Part shown: positions 34,943 to 44,112 of the stretch, piece by piece
Numbering within the stretch: the stretch's first letter is position 1
How the letters are laid out: the number at the start of each line of letters is the position of its first letter
Assembly: GCF_044596045.1 (NCBI RefSeq)
Contig: NZ_CP138995.1
Coordinates: 806,001-870,000 of the forward strand
From: Flagellimonas sp947499585
Lineage (GTDB): Bacteria > Bacteroidota > Bacteroidia > Flavobacteriales > Flavobacteriaceae
DNA: 64,000 nt
Direction of reading: 5' to 3'
The notes under the pieces: model-generated
Databases searched by the model: none
What the model was told of the DNA's origin: nothing
The model's input: only the letters and a program-made list of their open reading frames with translations
Made by a program: the position numbers and the translations under genes

Positions 34943-36533
34943 ATTGTAGATTTTTATGTCGATTAATGTCTAATTGAAAAAATTGAATATAACTATCAGG
35001 GTTTTCAACCATTCCTCTTTCGGAAATTAGTTTTATTCCTATGTTCTTGTTTCTTGCTTTTTCTGAAAAATCTTCCAGAATTTCGATAATGTCATTATCT
35101 AAGTAGCGTGTCTTTCTTACATCCAATTCAAGATATGAATTTTCAGGAAGACTATCCAACTCTTTAAGAATGGCTCCTTTATTAAAGAAAGTTACTTCTT
35201 CCGCTAAGGTCATTTTTATCTTATGGGCACCATTACTCTTGTCTTCAATGTGCAAGAAGTGAGAATTTTGGTAACTTTTAATCAAGATGACAATAATACC
35301 TACACCTAATCCAAGTCCAATTCCTATCAATAAATCAGTAAATACAATACCTACTACGGTAACTACAAAGGGGACAAATTGTTTCCACCCTAAATTATAC
35401 ATCTTTTTGAATAATCCTGGTTTTGCCAATTTATATCCAACTATAAAGAGAATAGCGGCTAATACGGATAAAGGAATCATATTTAGCAACTTTGGAATAA
35501 GCATCACTGAAATCAAAAGGAAAAAACCATGAATAATAGCCGATGCCTTGGTTCTACCTCCAGATTGTATGTTTGCCGAACTACGAACAATTACTTGGGT
35601 AATAGGTAAACCTCCTATCATACCAGAAATACTGTTTCCAATTCCTTGGGCCAATAATTCCTTGTTGGTTGGGGTAGTTCTTTTATAGGGATCTAATTTG
35701 TCAGTTGCTTCAACGCACAATAAGGTTTCCAAACTGGCCACTAAGGCAATTGTAAAAGCGGTAATCCAAATTTCAGGGCTTCCAATAACAGCAAAGTTTG
35801 GAAACCTTAAAAGATTTCCAAAGGACTCAATACTATCTGGAATAGGAACACTTACTAAATGATTACTTGATATAGCCAAGGACTCATTGTCCTTTGTGAA
35901 AATAAAATATAGGATTCCGACAACAACGGCTACCAAAGGACCTTGTACCAATTGAAATACTTTTGATTTTTTACTTAGTACCTTATCCCACAAAATGAGA
36001 ATAAGTAATGCAGCTATGGCAACAATGGTTGCACCGGGACTAATAAAATTAAAGGTATTTATGATTTCACTGAAGGTATTTTCTCCATCTACTTGAAAAA
36101 AGGCAAAATCTCCCTCTGGATCTGCATCATAGCCAAAAAAGTGTGGAATCTGTTTTAGAATAATAATAATTCCAATTCCTGTAAGCATGCCTTTAATAAC
36201 GGATGATGGGAAGTAATACGCGATTACCCCAGCTTTTAAAATACTAAAGATGATTTGGATAATACCCCCAAGCACAACGGCCACAAGGAAATTCTCAAAC
36301 CCGCCCAAGGCAGTTATTGCGGTCAATACTATTGCAGCCAAACCAGCTGCGGGACCACTTACGCCAATTTGAGAACCACTAAGAGCCCCAACGATAATTC
36401 CACCGACGATACCAGCAATTAAGCCAGAAAATAAGGGAGCTCCACTGGCAAGGGCTATACCCAAACAAAGTGGTAATGCCACAAAAAACACCACAACACT
36501 TGCTGGCAAGTCATTTTTTAAATACTTGAACAT
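34926..36533 (-). CDS. SulP-family transporter, carbonic-anhydrase-linked
   Basis: A 535-residue membrane transporter. It begins FKYLKNDLPASVVVFFVALPLCLGIALASG and has the SGSQIGVSGPAAGLAAI anion region. A shortened C-terminal STAS-like domain (AEEVTFFNKGAILKELDSLPE...LELDVRKTRYLDNDIIEIL) follows. It is more similar in pattern to the bicarbonate-type members than to the first SulP gene of the cluster. It overlaps carbonic anhydrase by 17 bp, and the 102-residue hypothetical lies 78 bp upstream on the same strand. Confidence 0.92.
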   Translation of the reverse strand: MFKYLKNDLPASVVVFFVALPLCLGIALASGAPLFSGLIAGIVGGIIVGALSGSQIGVSGPAAGLAAIVLTAITALGGFENFLVAVVLGGIIQIIFSILKAGVIAYYFPSSVIKGMLTGIGIIIILKQIPHFFGYDADPEGDFAFFQVDGENTFSEIINTFNFISPGATIVAIAALLILILWDKVLSKKSKVFQLVQGPLVAVVVGILYFIFTKDNESLAISSNHLVSVPIPDSIESFGNLLRFPNFAVIGSPEIWITAFTIALVASLETLLCVEATDKLDPYKRTTPTNKELLAQGIGNSISGMIGGLPITQVIVRSSANIQSGGRTKASAIIHGFFLLISVMLIPKLLNMIPLSVLAAILFIVGYKLAKPGLFKKMYNLGWKQFVPFVVTVVGIVFTDLLIGIGLGLGVGIIVILIKSYQNSHFLHIEDKSNGAHKIKMTLAEEVTFFNKGAILKELDSLPENSYLELDVRKTRYLDNDIIEILEDFSEKARNKNIGIKLISERGMVENPDSYIQFFQLDINRHKNLQYDHTD

Positions 36534-36611
36534 GATAGTAAAATAGTTTAGTCTTCAGAATGTAAATTCTGTTGAAGACAGTTAGAAATTGATTAAAGCA
36601 AAACGGAGGTA

Positions 36612-36920
36612 TTAAACCAATTTCCGGGGAGGGGGGAGAAGTATTTCAACTTTAAAATCTGAGTTTGAAAAGAGATATCTGTTACAGCCTTGATTAGGGT
36701 TTTGAAAAAACATACTATCTGAAGAAGTAAAACTGCTTAGAAACAGATTTTTTTCATCAAACTTTTTCTCAGACTCTTTTTCTTTGCTCTTTTCCTCTTC
36801 ATTGTTATCCATAAGAACAACGATATCATAATCGTTATCCAACAACGGAATAAGAGACGGTGCCAATATGGAAAATATTAGCATAACAGCAATAAGAGGA
36901 AAGGCTATTGTTTTTAGCAC
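36612..36920 (-). CDS. Hypothetical single-pass membrane protein, 102 residues
   Basis: One N-terminal hydrophobic segment (MLKTIAFPLIAVMLIFSILAP) is followed by a highly charged EEEKSKEKESEKKFDEK stretch and a short tail ending PPPRKLV. The start is GTG (36918-36920). A promoter-like TATTTTTG lies 15 bp upstream. It precedes the SulP / carbonic anhydrase genes on the same strand and may be their first cistron. I recognise no family. Confidence 0.65.
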   Translation of the reverse strand: MLKTIAFPLIAVMLIFSILAPSLIPLLDNDYDIVVLMDNNEEEKSKEKESEKKFDEKNLFLSSFTSSDSMFFQNPNQGCNRYLFSNSDFKVEILLPPPRKLV

Positions 36921-36935
36921 CGTGTTGTTTTAACG

Positions 36936-36943
36936 CAAAAATA
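36936..36943 (-). promoter_or_regulatory. Probable -7 element before the 102-residue gene
   Basis: TATTTTTG on the minus strand is an exact TAnnTTTG match, 15 bp before the GTG start. It lies just after the batE stop and could drive the hypothetical-SulP-carbonic anhydrase run. A -33 element is not clear. Confidence 0.4.
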
Positions 36944-36976
36944 ATAGTAAAGCTATTAGTTTTTGTTAAAAAAAAT

Positions 36977-37741
36977 CTAAAAATCTTTCAACAATCTTAG
37001 ATTTTCGTCAAGTAACCACCCAGTTTGACCATCTGCCAGTCTAATTTTTTTCCAATCATTGAGTTTTTCAAGCACGTTGACCTTTGTTCCTTCATGCAAT
37101 GTAAAGACAACTTCACTGTTGTTGTTTGGCTCCGAAGTGATTTTGATTTCTTTGCTAAAGATAATCGCTGGATTGTCCGTTTTAAAGTCTTGGTACTGTA
37201 AATAGGCAATTAAAATACTTACCACTCCAAGTATTAAAGACATTACACTGGCAATAAAAGCAATTCGTTTTTGTGTGGCAAAACGCAAGAAGAAATAAGA
37301 TAGATAGGCCAAAACAAACAAAATAAATAATGATACGGCCAAATATGCCCATTGATCAAAGGATAATATGTTTACAAAATCACTATACAGTTGAGCAATG
37401 TCTGTTTTGGGCATTTTTTCGACAGCGTCTAACCTCATATTTTGGGCATATCCCAGATTGTTTAGTATTTCGCCATCATTTGGTTTCAGAAGAAGTGCCT
37501 TCTCATAATAATAGATACTCGGGCCTATGGCATTAAGTTTATAATGGCAATTCCCTAAATTGAAATAAAGCTCCGCAGAATGTTCTCCGTTTTTAAGAAT
37601 CTGTTCATACTTATCAATCGCTTTCGTGTATTCACCTTTATTATAGTTTTCCGTAGCAGCTGTAAAAAGAGAATTGCTTTGGGAAATTCCAAAATAGAAT
37701 GAAGACAAACAGATTAAAATTGCTAGTGTTTTTGTACTCAT
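36977..37741 (-). CDS. batE: BatE: TPR protein with C-terminal SH3-type domain
   Basis: A 254-residue envelope protein. A signal peptide (ending FYFGISQS) is followed by TPR repeats (YNKGEYTKAIDKYEQIL, AELYFNLGNCHYKLN, SIYYYEKALLLKPND). Two membrane helices (about 130-180) follow, and then a bacterial SH3-type domain (VVFTLHEGTKVNVLEKLNDWKKIRLADGQTGWL, shown in overview). It is the last gene of the Bat operon, whose products assist envelope stress or aerotolerance in Bacteroidota. Its ATG overlaps the batD stop (ATGA). Confidence 0.9.
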   Translation of the reverse strand: MSTKTLAILICLSSFYFGISQSNSLFTAATENYNKGEYTKAIDKYEQILKNGEHSAELYFNLGNCHYKLNAIGPSIYYYEKALLLKPNDGEILNNLGYAQNMRLDAVEKMPKTDIAQLYSDFVNILSFDQWAYLAVSLFILFVLAYLSYFFLRFATQKRIAFIASVMSLILGVVSILIAYLQYQDFKTDNPAIIFSKEIKITSEPNNNSEVVFTLHEGTKVNVLEKLNDWKKIRLADGQTGWLLDENLRLLKDF

Positions 37742-39522
37742 AATTGTTTGTCCAATTTAGAGATTACTTCACTAGCTTTATCATAGTCATTCTGCATTTG
37801 TACATCGGAGAATGGGCTGTAACGTGCCATTTCACAATTCTTGAGAAGCCCAATAAACCCTTCTGTATTCTCCGTGCTTACTTTCTTTTCAGTGAGAATG
37901 GCCGTGATTTTTTCCTTACTAAATTCGGAAGTTTCAATCTTCAATTTAGCTTTTAAATAATTATGAAGTCCTTTTTCTAATGCTACGTAAAACGCTTCCT
38001 TATTTCCAAGTTCTTTTTTTGCAGTATAAAGGTATTTTTTGGCAAGCTTATTGGCACGTTTTATTTTGTTTCCTGCCACATCACTAGCAATAGCTTCTCT
38101 TTTCTTAAAAGAAAATACAGCAATCGGGATTAATAACAATGGAGCAAAAAGCATGAGGTAAAAGCTATTTGAACCAAAGAAGTAATTTGTTCCGATTTTA
38201 CTCAAATTTGGGCTCAGTTTTATAAAATGAAATTGTTTTCCGGTGGCAACTACAAATTGTTTGTTATTAGATGAAGAGATACTGTTATCTGTGGATGAAC
38301 CTACTGGCCCTTCCATTACTTCAATATTTATTTCTTCTGAATTCAAAGTAACATATTTTGAGGTCTTTGGATTGAAATAACTGAATGAAATACTTGGTAT
38401 GGGGTATTTACCTCTGAATGATGGAACTATTGTATAATTGTCTGCAACCTTACCCTCCATTCCAGAAATATTTGTTCGCACGTTTTCATCAAACTCTGGT
38501 TCATATACTTCAAGAGCGCTTGGCAACTCTGGTTCTGGAAGCTGGAAAAGTTTTAGATTTCCTTTTCCTGATACTTCCACTTTTGCTTGAAGTGATTCTG
38601 AAGCATTCAATTGCCTTTTACTGGCTGTTACGGAGAATTCAAAATCACCAACCGCTCCGCCAAAATTTACTGGCCTGCCAGCTTCGGGTAAGGGTTTTAC
38701 ATTTAAGGTGCGCCTACCAGCAGAAACTGTTTTGCTGGTTTGGGTGTAAATACGTCCTCCAAAAAAATCTCTCCTATTTGTTGGAACATCTACAAAAATT
38801 TCAAGTGAAAGAGGTTCAATTTCCAAACTCCCAAATTTTTGAGGATATAACACTACTCTTTTTAAAATAACAAAACGATAAGGCTTGCCCTGATAAGTTC
38901 CATTTTGTGCGGTATGTTTAGTTACAGGAATGTCCTGGCTCCAAAAATTGTTGTATTTGGGATTATCCAAAGGGCGATAATTTGTAACACTTATAGATGG
39001 ACTTACATAGAGTTTGTACACTACGGTCACAGCTTCATTTAGATATGGGTTTCCCTTGGAAACTTCTGCAACCAAATGGAGACTTTCATCTGCGACATCG
39101 TCAACTGTTTTTTCGTCACTTGGTTTATCCACGGCGCCAGTCACCTCTACTGCTTTGGGTAAGGTCTTATAAGTTTCTCCGCTAATTTCTATCGTAGCCT
39201 GTTTTATGGTAAACCTACCCCTTGCCGTAGGCACTAAAATATAAGAATAGGATTTTGAAAAACTTCGCTTACCATTGATCCATGAAGAACTAATGGATTG
39301 TGAGGGCCCCATGACCACCTTAAAACCTTCAAAAGGAGGAGGGCTAAAGTTATCTCCATCTTTGTTCATGGTGAATTCTACCCTAAGGCGTTCATTTATA
39401 CCCAACTTTTCTTTGCTGAGTTTTATTTCAAATGAAACCTCATTTTCTTGGGCATAAGAAGAAACACCCATAATTAGGGTTACGCTTAAAACAAACAAAA
39501 TTTTGTGGCATAACTTATACAT
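37738..39522 (-). CDS. batD: BatD: large periplasmic protein of the Bat operon
   Basis: A 594-residue protein with a signal peptide ending SSYAQ. Two or three beta-sandwich BatD domains of the form FEIKLSKEKLGINERLRVEFTM and VEVSGKGNLKLFQLPEPELP follow. One membrane helix (about residue 460) and a basic cytosolic tail complete it. The family is called oxygen tolerance protein BatD. An in-frame TTG and GTG precede the ATG at 39522, but the ATG overlaps the batC stop (TGATG) and is the natural coupled start. It overlaps batE by 4 bp. Confidence 0.92.
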   Translation of the reverse strand: MYKLCHKILFVLSVTLIMGVSSYAQENEVSFEIKLSKEKLGINERLRVEFTMNKDGDNFSPPPFEGFKVVMGPSQSISSSWINGKRSFSKSYSYILVPTARGRFTIKQATIEISGETYKTLPKAVEVTGAVDKPSDEKTVDDVADESLHLVAEVSKGNPYLNEAVTVVYKLYVSPSISVTNYRPLDNPKYNNFWSQDIPVTKHTAQNGTYQGKPYRFVILKRVVLYPQKFGSLEIEPLSLEIFVDVPTNRRDFFGGRIYTQTSKTVSAGRRTLNVKPLPEAGRPVNFGGAVGDFEFSVTASKRQLNASESLQAKVEVSGKGNLKLFQLPEPELPSALEVYEPEFDENVRTNISGMEGKVADNYTIVPSFRGKYPIPSISFSYFNPKTSKYVTLNSEEINIEVMEGPVGSSTDNSISSSNNKQFVVATGKQFHFIKLSPNLSKIGTNYFFGSNSFYLMLFAPLLLIPIAVFSFKKREAIASDVAGNKIKRANKLAKKYLYTAKKELGNKEAFYVALEKGLHNYLKAKLKIETSEFSKEKITAILTEKKVSTENTEGFIGLLKNCEMARYSPFSDVQMQNDYDKASEVISKLDKQL

Positions 39523-40418
39523 CACCAATCCTTCTCATTTTTAATTTTTTTACCCTTAACCTTTTTGGCTTCCATTTTTTCTTGAACCTTCTTCTCTTCG
39601 TTTTGCATTGCCTCTAACAAATTTTGAATCTGCTGTTTAGAAAGTTGATTTGGTCTTGGTTGCTGTTTTTGTTCTTCGGGCTGATCTCCTTCATTGGGCT
39701 TTTTTTCTTGTTCTTTCTTTTTATCTCCGTCTCCTTCTTTGTTCTCCTCAGGCTTGTTTTCTCCATTATCACCCTCATCGCCTTTATCCTTGTTTTCATC
39801 TTCATTCTGTTCTCCTTCATTATCTTTTTTATTGTCCCCTTCGTCGTTCTGGTCTTTATTCTTGTCTTTTTCGTCCTCTTGGTCTTGCTTATCCTTGTTG
39901 TCCTCGTTTTGGTCGTTTTTCTGTTCGTCCTGTTGCTTTTTTAGCATTTCTTTAGCCAATGCCAAATTGTAACGGGTCTCTTCGTCCGAAGGATTATTTC
40001 TTAATGCTTCTTTATAGGCTTCAACCGCTTTTTGGTATTCTTTGTTTTTCATAAAAACATTGCCCATGTTATGAAAAGACTTGTGTTTATCCGGCTTTTC
40101 AGAAGCGGTTTCACCTGCTTGTTTAAAGCGACCAAAAGCTTCTCCGTAACTTTCCCTATTATAATAAGCTGTGCCTAGATTAAATGGGGCCACAGCGTTT
40201 TCACCACTTTTGGAAATAGCTCTTCTATAATCAGATTCTGCTGTGGGAAAGTCGTTTTCGGTTAATTGTTTGTTTGCTTCCCATGTAAGGTTCGTAGATG
40301 TTTTAAGAGCCTTTTCAGTTTCTTTTGCCACTTCCGTTTCATCCTGCGCTTGTGTGGTGAATCCAACAAAAAGTAGCAGGCCAAACATCAATCCTATCTT
40401 ATACATTTTCATGTTCAT
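39522..40418 (-). CDS. batC: BatC: TPR protein with long acidic low-complexity tail
   Basis: A 298-residue secreted or periplasmic protein. After the signal peptide (ending TTQAQ), TPR repeats cover residues 45-155 (YRRAISKSGENAVAPFNLG, FHNMGNVFMKNKEYQKAVEAY, YNLALAKEMLKKQQ). A stretch of about 100 residues made of Asp, Glu, Lys, Asn and Gln follows. A short helical end (LSKQQIQNLLEAMQNEEKKVQEKM) closes it. The repetitive tail creates spurious open frames on the other strand. It overlaps batB by up to 20 bp. Confidence 0.93.
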   Translation of the reverse strand: MNMKMYKIGLMFGLLLFVGFTTQAQDETEVAKETEKALKTSTNLTWEANKQLTENDFPTAESDYRRAISKSGENAVAPFNLGTAYYNRESYGEAFGRFKQAGETASEKPDKHKSFHNMGNVFMKNKEYQKAVEAYKEALRNNPSDEETRYNLALAKEMLKKQQDEQKNDQNEDNKDKQDQEDEKDKNKDQNDEGDNKKDNEGEQNEDENKDKGDEGDNGENKPEENKEGDGDKKKEQEKKPNEGDQPEEQKQQPRPNQLSKQQIQNLLEAMQNEEKKVQEKMEAKKVKGKKIKNEKDW

Positions 40419-41445
40419 TAAAAAGATTAAGTTTTTTCAACCATTTTGTTTTTCTGTCCAGAAGGAAGATATCCAAAAATAAAAATAAAAGCCCCAAGCC
40501 CAAGAACCATTGAAACTGGTCTTTGTACTCAGCAAATTGCTTGGCCTCAAATTCTTTCTTGTCCATCTGGTTCAATTGTTCCTTAATATACTCAACTGCA
40601 TTTTCTGTATTGGAACCATCAATATATTCTCCATTGCCCTCACTTGCTATTTCTGACAGGACGGATTCATTAAGTTTAGTGATTACCACTTCACCTTTGT
40701 TGTCTTTTTTTAAGCTTTCAACGACACCGTTCCTTTTAATTGGAATTGGCGAACCTTTTGGTTTTCCGACACCTATGGTAAAAATGCGAATACCATTGTT
40801 TGAAGCGTTTTCAACGGCATCGATGGTGGCTCGTTCAGAATGATCTTCTCCATCTGAGACAATGAAAAGCACTCTATTGGTCTGCTCGGTATCATCATAA
40901 TAGGTGCTAGCCAAATCTATGGCCGCGTTGATGGCAGTTCCTTGGGATGAAAGCATATTGGTATTCATACTTTGCAAGAACATTTTGGCCGCACCGTAAT
41001 CAGTGGTAATAGGTAATTGGGGGTAGGCTTGCCCTGCATAGGCAATAATACCAATCCGATCACTGGCCAATTGGTTTATGATTTCTGAAATTAGCCTTTT
41101 TGCCTTTTCCAATCGGTTTGGTGCAATATCCTCAGCCAGCATACTTTTGGAAACATCCAATGCAAAAACAATGTCCACACCTTCACGTTTGACAGTTTCT
41201 AGTTTTGTTCCAATTTTAGGGTTTACAAGTCCAACGATCAAAAAAGTTAATCCTAATAAAAGAAGTATTAGTTTTAAGGCAGATTTAAAACTTGATCTAT
41301 TTGGAGCCAACCTTCTTAATAGTGTATAATCTGCAAAATGACGCTGGGTTCTTTTTTTCCAGACCTGAAGAAAGAAAAAAGCCAAAACCATTACCGGGAT
41401 AATGGCAAGCAGGTAGAAATACATTTTTTCGTCAAGTTGAATCAT
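40399..41445 (-). CDS. batB: BatB: VWA-domain membrane protein
   Basis: A 348-residue protein with two N-terminal membrane helices, a von Willebrand factor A domain and a C-terminal helix. The metal-ion site is intact: DVSKSMLAEDI (DxSxS), SQGTAINAA and SDGEDH. Together with BatA it probably forms a surface-facing complex regulated by the MoxR ATPase. It starts 9 bp after batA. Confidence 0.94.
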   Translation of the reverse strand: MIQLDEKMYFYLLAIIPVMVLAFFFLQVWKKRTQRHFADYTLLRRLAPNRSSFKSALKLILLLLGLTFLIVGLVNPKIGTKLETVKREGVDIVFALDVSKSMLAEDIAPNRLEKAKRLISEIINQLASDRIGIIAYAGQAYPQLPITTDYGAAKMFLQSMNTNMLSSQGTAINAAIDLASTYYDDTEQTNRVLFIVSDGEDHSERATIDAVENASNNGIRIFTIGVGKPKGSPIPIKRNGVVESLKKDNKGEVVITKLNESVLSEIASEGNGEYIDGSNTENAVEYIKEQLNQMDKKEFEAKQFAEYKDQFQWFLGLGLLFLFLDIFLLDRKTKWLKKLNLFNEHENV

Positions 41446-41454
41446 TCTTCCTTT

Positions 41455-42453
41455 TTAAATAAAGCTTTTAAAGATAGAGTTGCGAAGCCCCCACTCCAAC
41501 AACAGCAAAGCTCCTGCCAAAAATATCAATGGCCTAAACTTTTCCTCATATTTATAATACTTAAACTCTTCAATTTCAGTTTTTTCCAGTTTATTTATTT
41601 CGTCATAAATCTCTTCTAACTTTTCATTATCGGTTGCCCTAAAATACTTTCCGCCTGTGGCCTTGGCAATTTCTTGCAGCAACTTTTCATCAATTTCTAC
41701 TTGACGCATTCCAAACCTGAAAGTGCCATCTCGGTTATAGGCAACAGGAGACAGTGCATTACCATTTGTTCCTAAACCTATTGTATATGTTTTTATACCA
41801 AATTCCACAGCTAAATCCGCAGCCGTATTTGGTTCAATAAAACCTGAGTTGTTTACACCATCGGTCAACAGAATAATGACCTTGCTTATAGCCTTGCTTT
41901 CTTTTAATCTGTTGACTGATGTTGCCAATCCCATACCAATGGCTGTACCATCTTCAAGTTCACCGTAGGTGATTTCCTTAAGGGCTCTCAAGACAATTGA
42001 CTTGTCGCTGGTTATGGGGGTTTTGGTATAACTTTCTCCAGCATACCCTACTAGTCCAATACGATCGTTAGGTCGCTGTTGAATAAAATCTCCAGCAACT
42101 TCTTTAAGTGCAGAAAGTCTATCTGGTTTTAGGTCCCGGGCCAACATACTTGAAGAGACATCTATTGCCATAACAATATCTATACCCTTAGTGGTTTTGG
42201 TTCTAGTGGAAATATCTTCTGTTTGAGGCCTTGCCAAAGCCATAATAATAGCGGAAAGAGCCAAGAGTCTTATTATAAAAAGAACAGGTTTTAATTTGGA
42301 AGCCAAGCTACTTACGGAAAACCCTTTTACACTGGAAATCTTAAGAGATGCAAGCTCATCTTTCCGTTTAAAAAAATACCATAGCAAAGCCAGAGGAAGC
42401 AGAAGGAGCAACCAAAAAAACTGAGGATTTGCAAATTCTATATTTTCAAACAT
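41455..42453 (-). CDS. batA: BatA: VWA-domain membrane protein
   Basis: A 332-residue paralogue of BatB with the same layout. The metal site reads DVSSSMLARDL, DGTAIGMGL and TDGVNNSGF, so all coordinating residues are present. Two N-terminal helices and one C-terminal helix anchor it in the inner membrane. Its start codon immediately follows the stop of the upstream 552-residue gene. Confidence 0.94.
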   Translation of the reverse strand: MFENIEFANPQFFWLLLLLPLALLWYFFKRKDELASLKISSVKGFSVSSLASKLKPVLFIIRLLALSAIIMALARPQTEDISTRTKTTKGIDIVMAIDVSSSMLARDLKPDRLSALKEVAGDFIQQRPNDRIGLVGYAGESYTKTPITSDKSIVLRALKEITYGELEDGTAIGMGLATSVNRLKESKAISKVIILLTDGVNNSGFIEPNTAADLAVEFGIKTYTIGLGTNGNALSPVAYNRDGTFRFGMRQVEIDEKLLQEIAKATGGKYFRATDNEKLEEIYDEINKLEKTEIEEFKYYKYEEKFRPLIFLAGALLLLEWGLRNSIFKSFI

Positions 42454-44112
42454 TTAGGTCTGTGTTTTTACGTCTAGGTTGCTCAATATTCTACTCACTA
42501 TCTGTTCGGCATAGTCATCACCATCTTCCCAGGTAATCATTACCTGTTGCATAAATCCTTTTCCTCCAAAGGAAAGAATGGTATACTTTGCCTTTTTTGA
42601 TTTGTCGTTGAGAGGGTTGTTAATGTTTCCGGAACCGAATGTCTTTAGACCTTGTACTCCAGATTTAGTGGTAAATTCTTCCTGTTTGGTAATAATATTT
42701 TTTACTCCAAAACTTTCAAAAGTACCTAAGGTAGATTCTATTGCAGCATCAAAGTCGGGGTCTTCTTGTTCTTTGTAGGTGACGGAACTGGTCGCAACGG
42801 AAAAGACTCCTACATAACTTCCATATGTGAAAGTTTGTAATTCTTTAATTAACTCCTGAGCTTCTGGAGGCAATTCCACATCTTGACGTATTAGCACATC
42901 TGGTGTTTCAATTTCAATGGGAGGATAGCCATAAGAACTGGACACCCATTCCCCTTCCAATAATTCTTTTGTAGGATAACCAAAAACAGTATCCTTTACC
43001 TCTTTAAAACCATAATAGGCAATGGAAAGGCCACTTCCAAATAGCAGAATTCCAGCAAATATAGCCGCCGCCCAATAGATTTTTTTACGCTGTTTTTTCT
43101 TGGCGAGCTCCTCCAAGTATTCTTCAGTTTGAAGCAATTCTTCCTCGGTGGGTTCTGGTAACGCATCATGCGTCTTAACTACTATTTGCTCTACTAATTT
43201 CCTGTCTTGCTCCGCAACAGAGGTTGAAGGTTTGGACTTGGCAAATTTTACTAAATCTGCGGTCTGTAATATGTTCTGAAATTGAGTTAAGGTTTCATCA
43301 TCCAACTTCAAATCTCCAGCATCTTTAAGCATTTCCAGTTTGGCAATCAATTGACCTGTCGTGCTCTCTAAAGCGGAAACATTGACATCTTCTTCCAAAT
43401 AGGAGCGTACAATATCTGTTAGCTCTGAGTAATATTTTTTATACTCATCTTGAATTAGATATTTGGAGTTCTCCAGTTTTTTAAGTTCTAGTAATGCACG
43501 ATCATAGGGTGGTAGCAATGCTTCCTTTTCCTCTTCTGTCAATGGTTTTTTTCTAAGGAAAAACCAGTAGACCAAACCACCAATAATGAAAAAGGTCAAA
43601 AGTATCCAAAGCACCATTTTCCAGATTTTGGCGTAGCTTTTTTCAACTTCGATTAAAGGTTTTATGTCAAACATCTTTTGTTTGGTGGTGTCAACCACAA
43701 CGTCCGCTACTTTTATTTGAAAAGAATCTGTAAAAAAAGGCTGCTCATTTATTGCTATTCTTTGGGGGGGGATGGTGTATGCGCCACTGTCAAATTGGGT
43801 AAGAGCATAAATGCGTTGGAGGGTAACTTTATTTTTGTTTTTAACGGTATCCATCATTATTGCCTCAACACTTTCTAAAGGAGAGAAGGTCTGTCCCTCA
43901 GGAAAATGGACAATGTCCGTAGAATCAGTTTCAACGGTAATTTTGTATTTGATCTGTTCTCCTATTTTAATAGAGGTGGTATCTATCTCTGATGACACCT
44001 TTGATTGGGCAAAGGATAGTTGTGAACAGATTAGGATGATCAGAAAAAAAACATTCCTAACTCCCAAGTGGCCCCCAACCTTTATGTTTAACTTACTATT
44101 TTCCCGTTTCAT
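42454..44112 (-). CDS. BatD-like membrane protein of the Bat operon, 552 residues
   Basis: Signal peptide (ending CSQLSFAQ), then a periplasmic beta-sandwich like one BatD domain (SSEIDTTSIKIGEQIKYKIT...SPLESVEAI). A membrane helix (about residue 170) is followed by a helical cytosolic segment rich in Glu and Lys. A second membrane helix (about residue 345) leads to a C-terminal periplasmic domain of unknown type. It stands between the DUF58 and batA genes, where other Bacteroidota also carry a variable membrane protein. Its ATG overlaps the DUF58 stop (TAATG). Confidence 0.8.
   Translation of the reverse strand: MKRENSKLNIKVGGHLGVRNVFFLIILICSQLSFAQSKVSSEIDTTSIKIGEQIKYKITVETDSTDIVHFPEGQTFSPLESVEAIMMDTVKNKNKVTLQRIYALTQFDSGAYTIPPQRIAINEQPFFTDSFQIKVADVVVDTTKQKMFDIKPLIEVEKSYAKIWKMVLWILLTFFIIGGLVYWFFLRKKPLTEEEKEALLPPYDRALLELKKLENSKYLIQDEYKKYYSELTDIVRSYLEEDVNVSALESTTGQLIAKLEMLKDAGDLKLDDETLTQFQNILQTADLVKFAKSKPSTSVAEQDRKLVEQIVVKTHDALPEPTEEELLQTEEYLEELAKKKQRKKIYWAAAIFAGILLFGSGLSIAYYGFKEVKDTVFGYPTKELLEGEWVSSSYGYPPIEIETPDVLIRQDVELPPEAQELIKELQTFTYGSYVGVFSVATSSVTYKEQEDPDFDAAIESTLGTFESFGVKNIITKQEEFTTKSGVQGLKTFGSGNINNPLNDKSKKAKYTILSFGGKGFMQQVMITWEDGDDYAEQIVSRILSNLDVKTQT

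Noticed and set aside
39624..39972. Three overlapping plus-strand frames rich in Phe, Leu and Ser
   Set aside because: They are antisense shadows of the Asp/Glu/Lys-rich tail of BatC.
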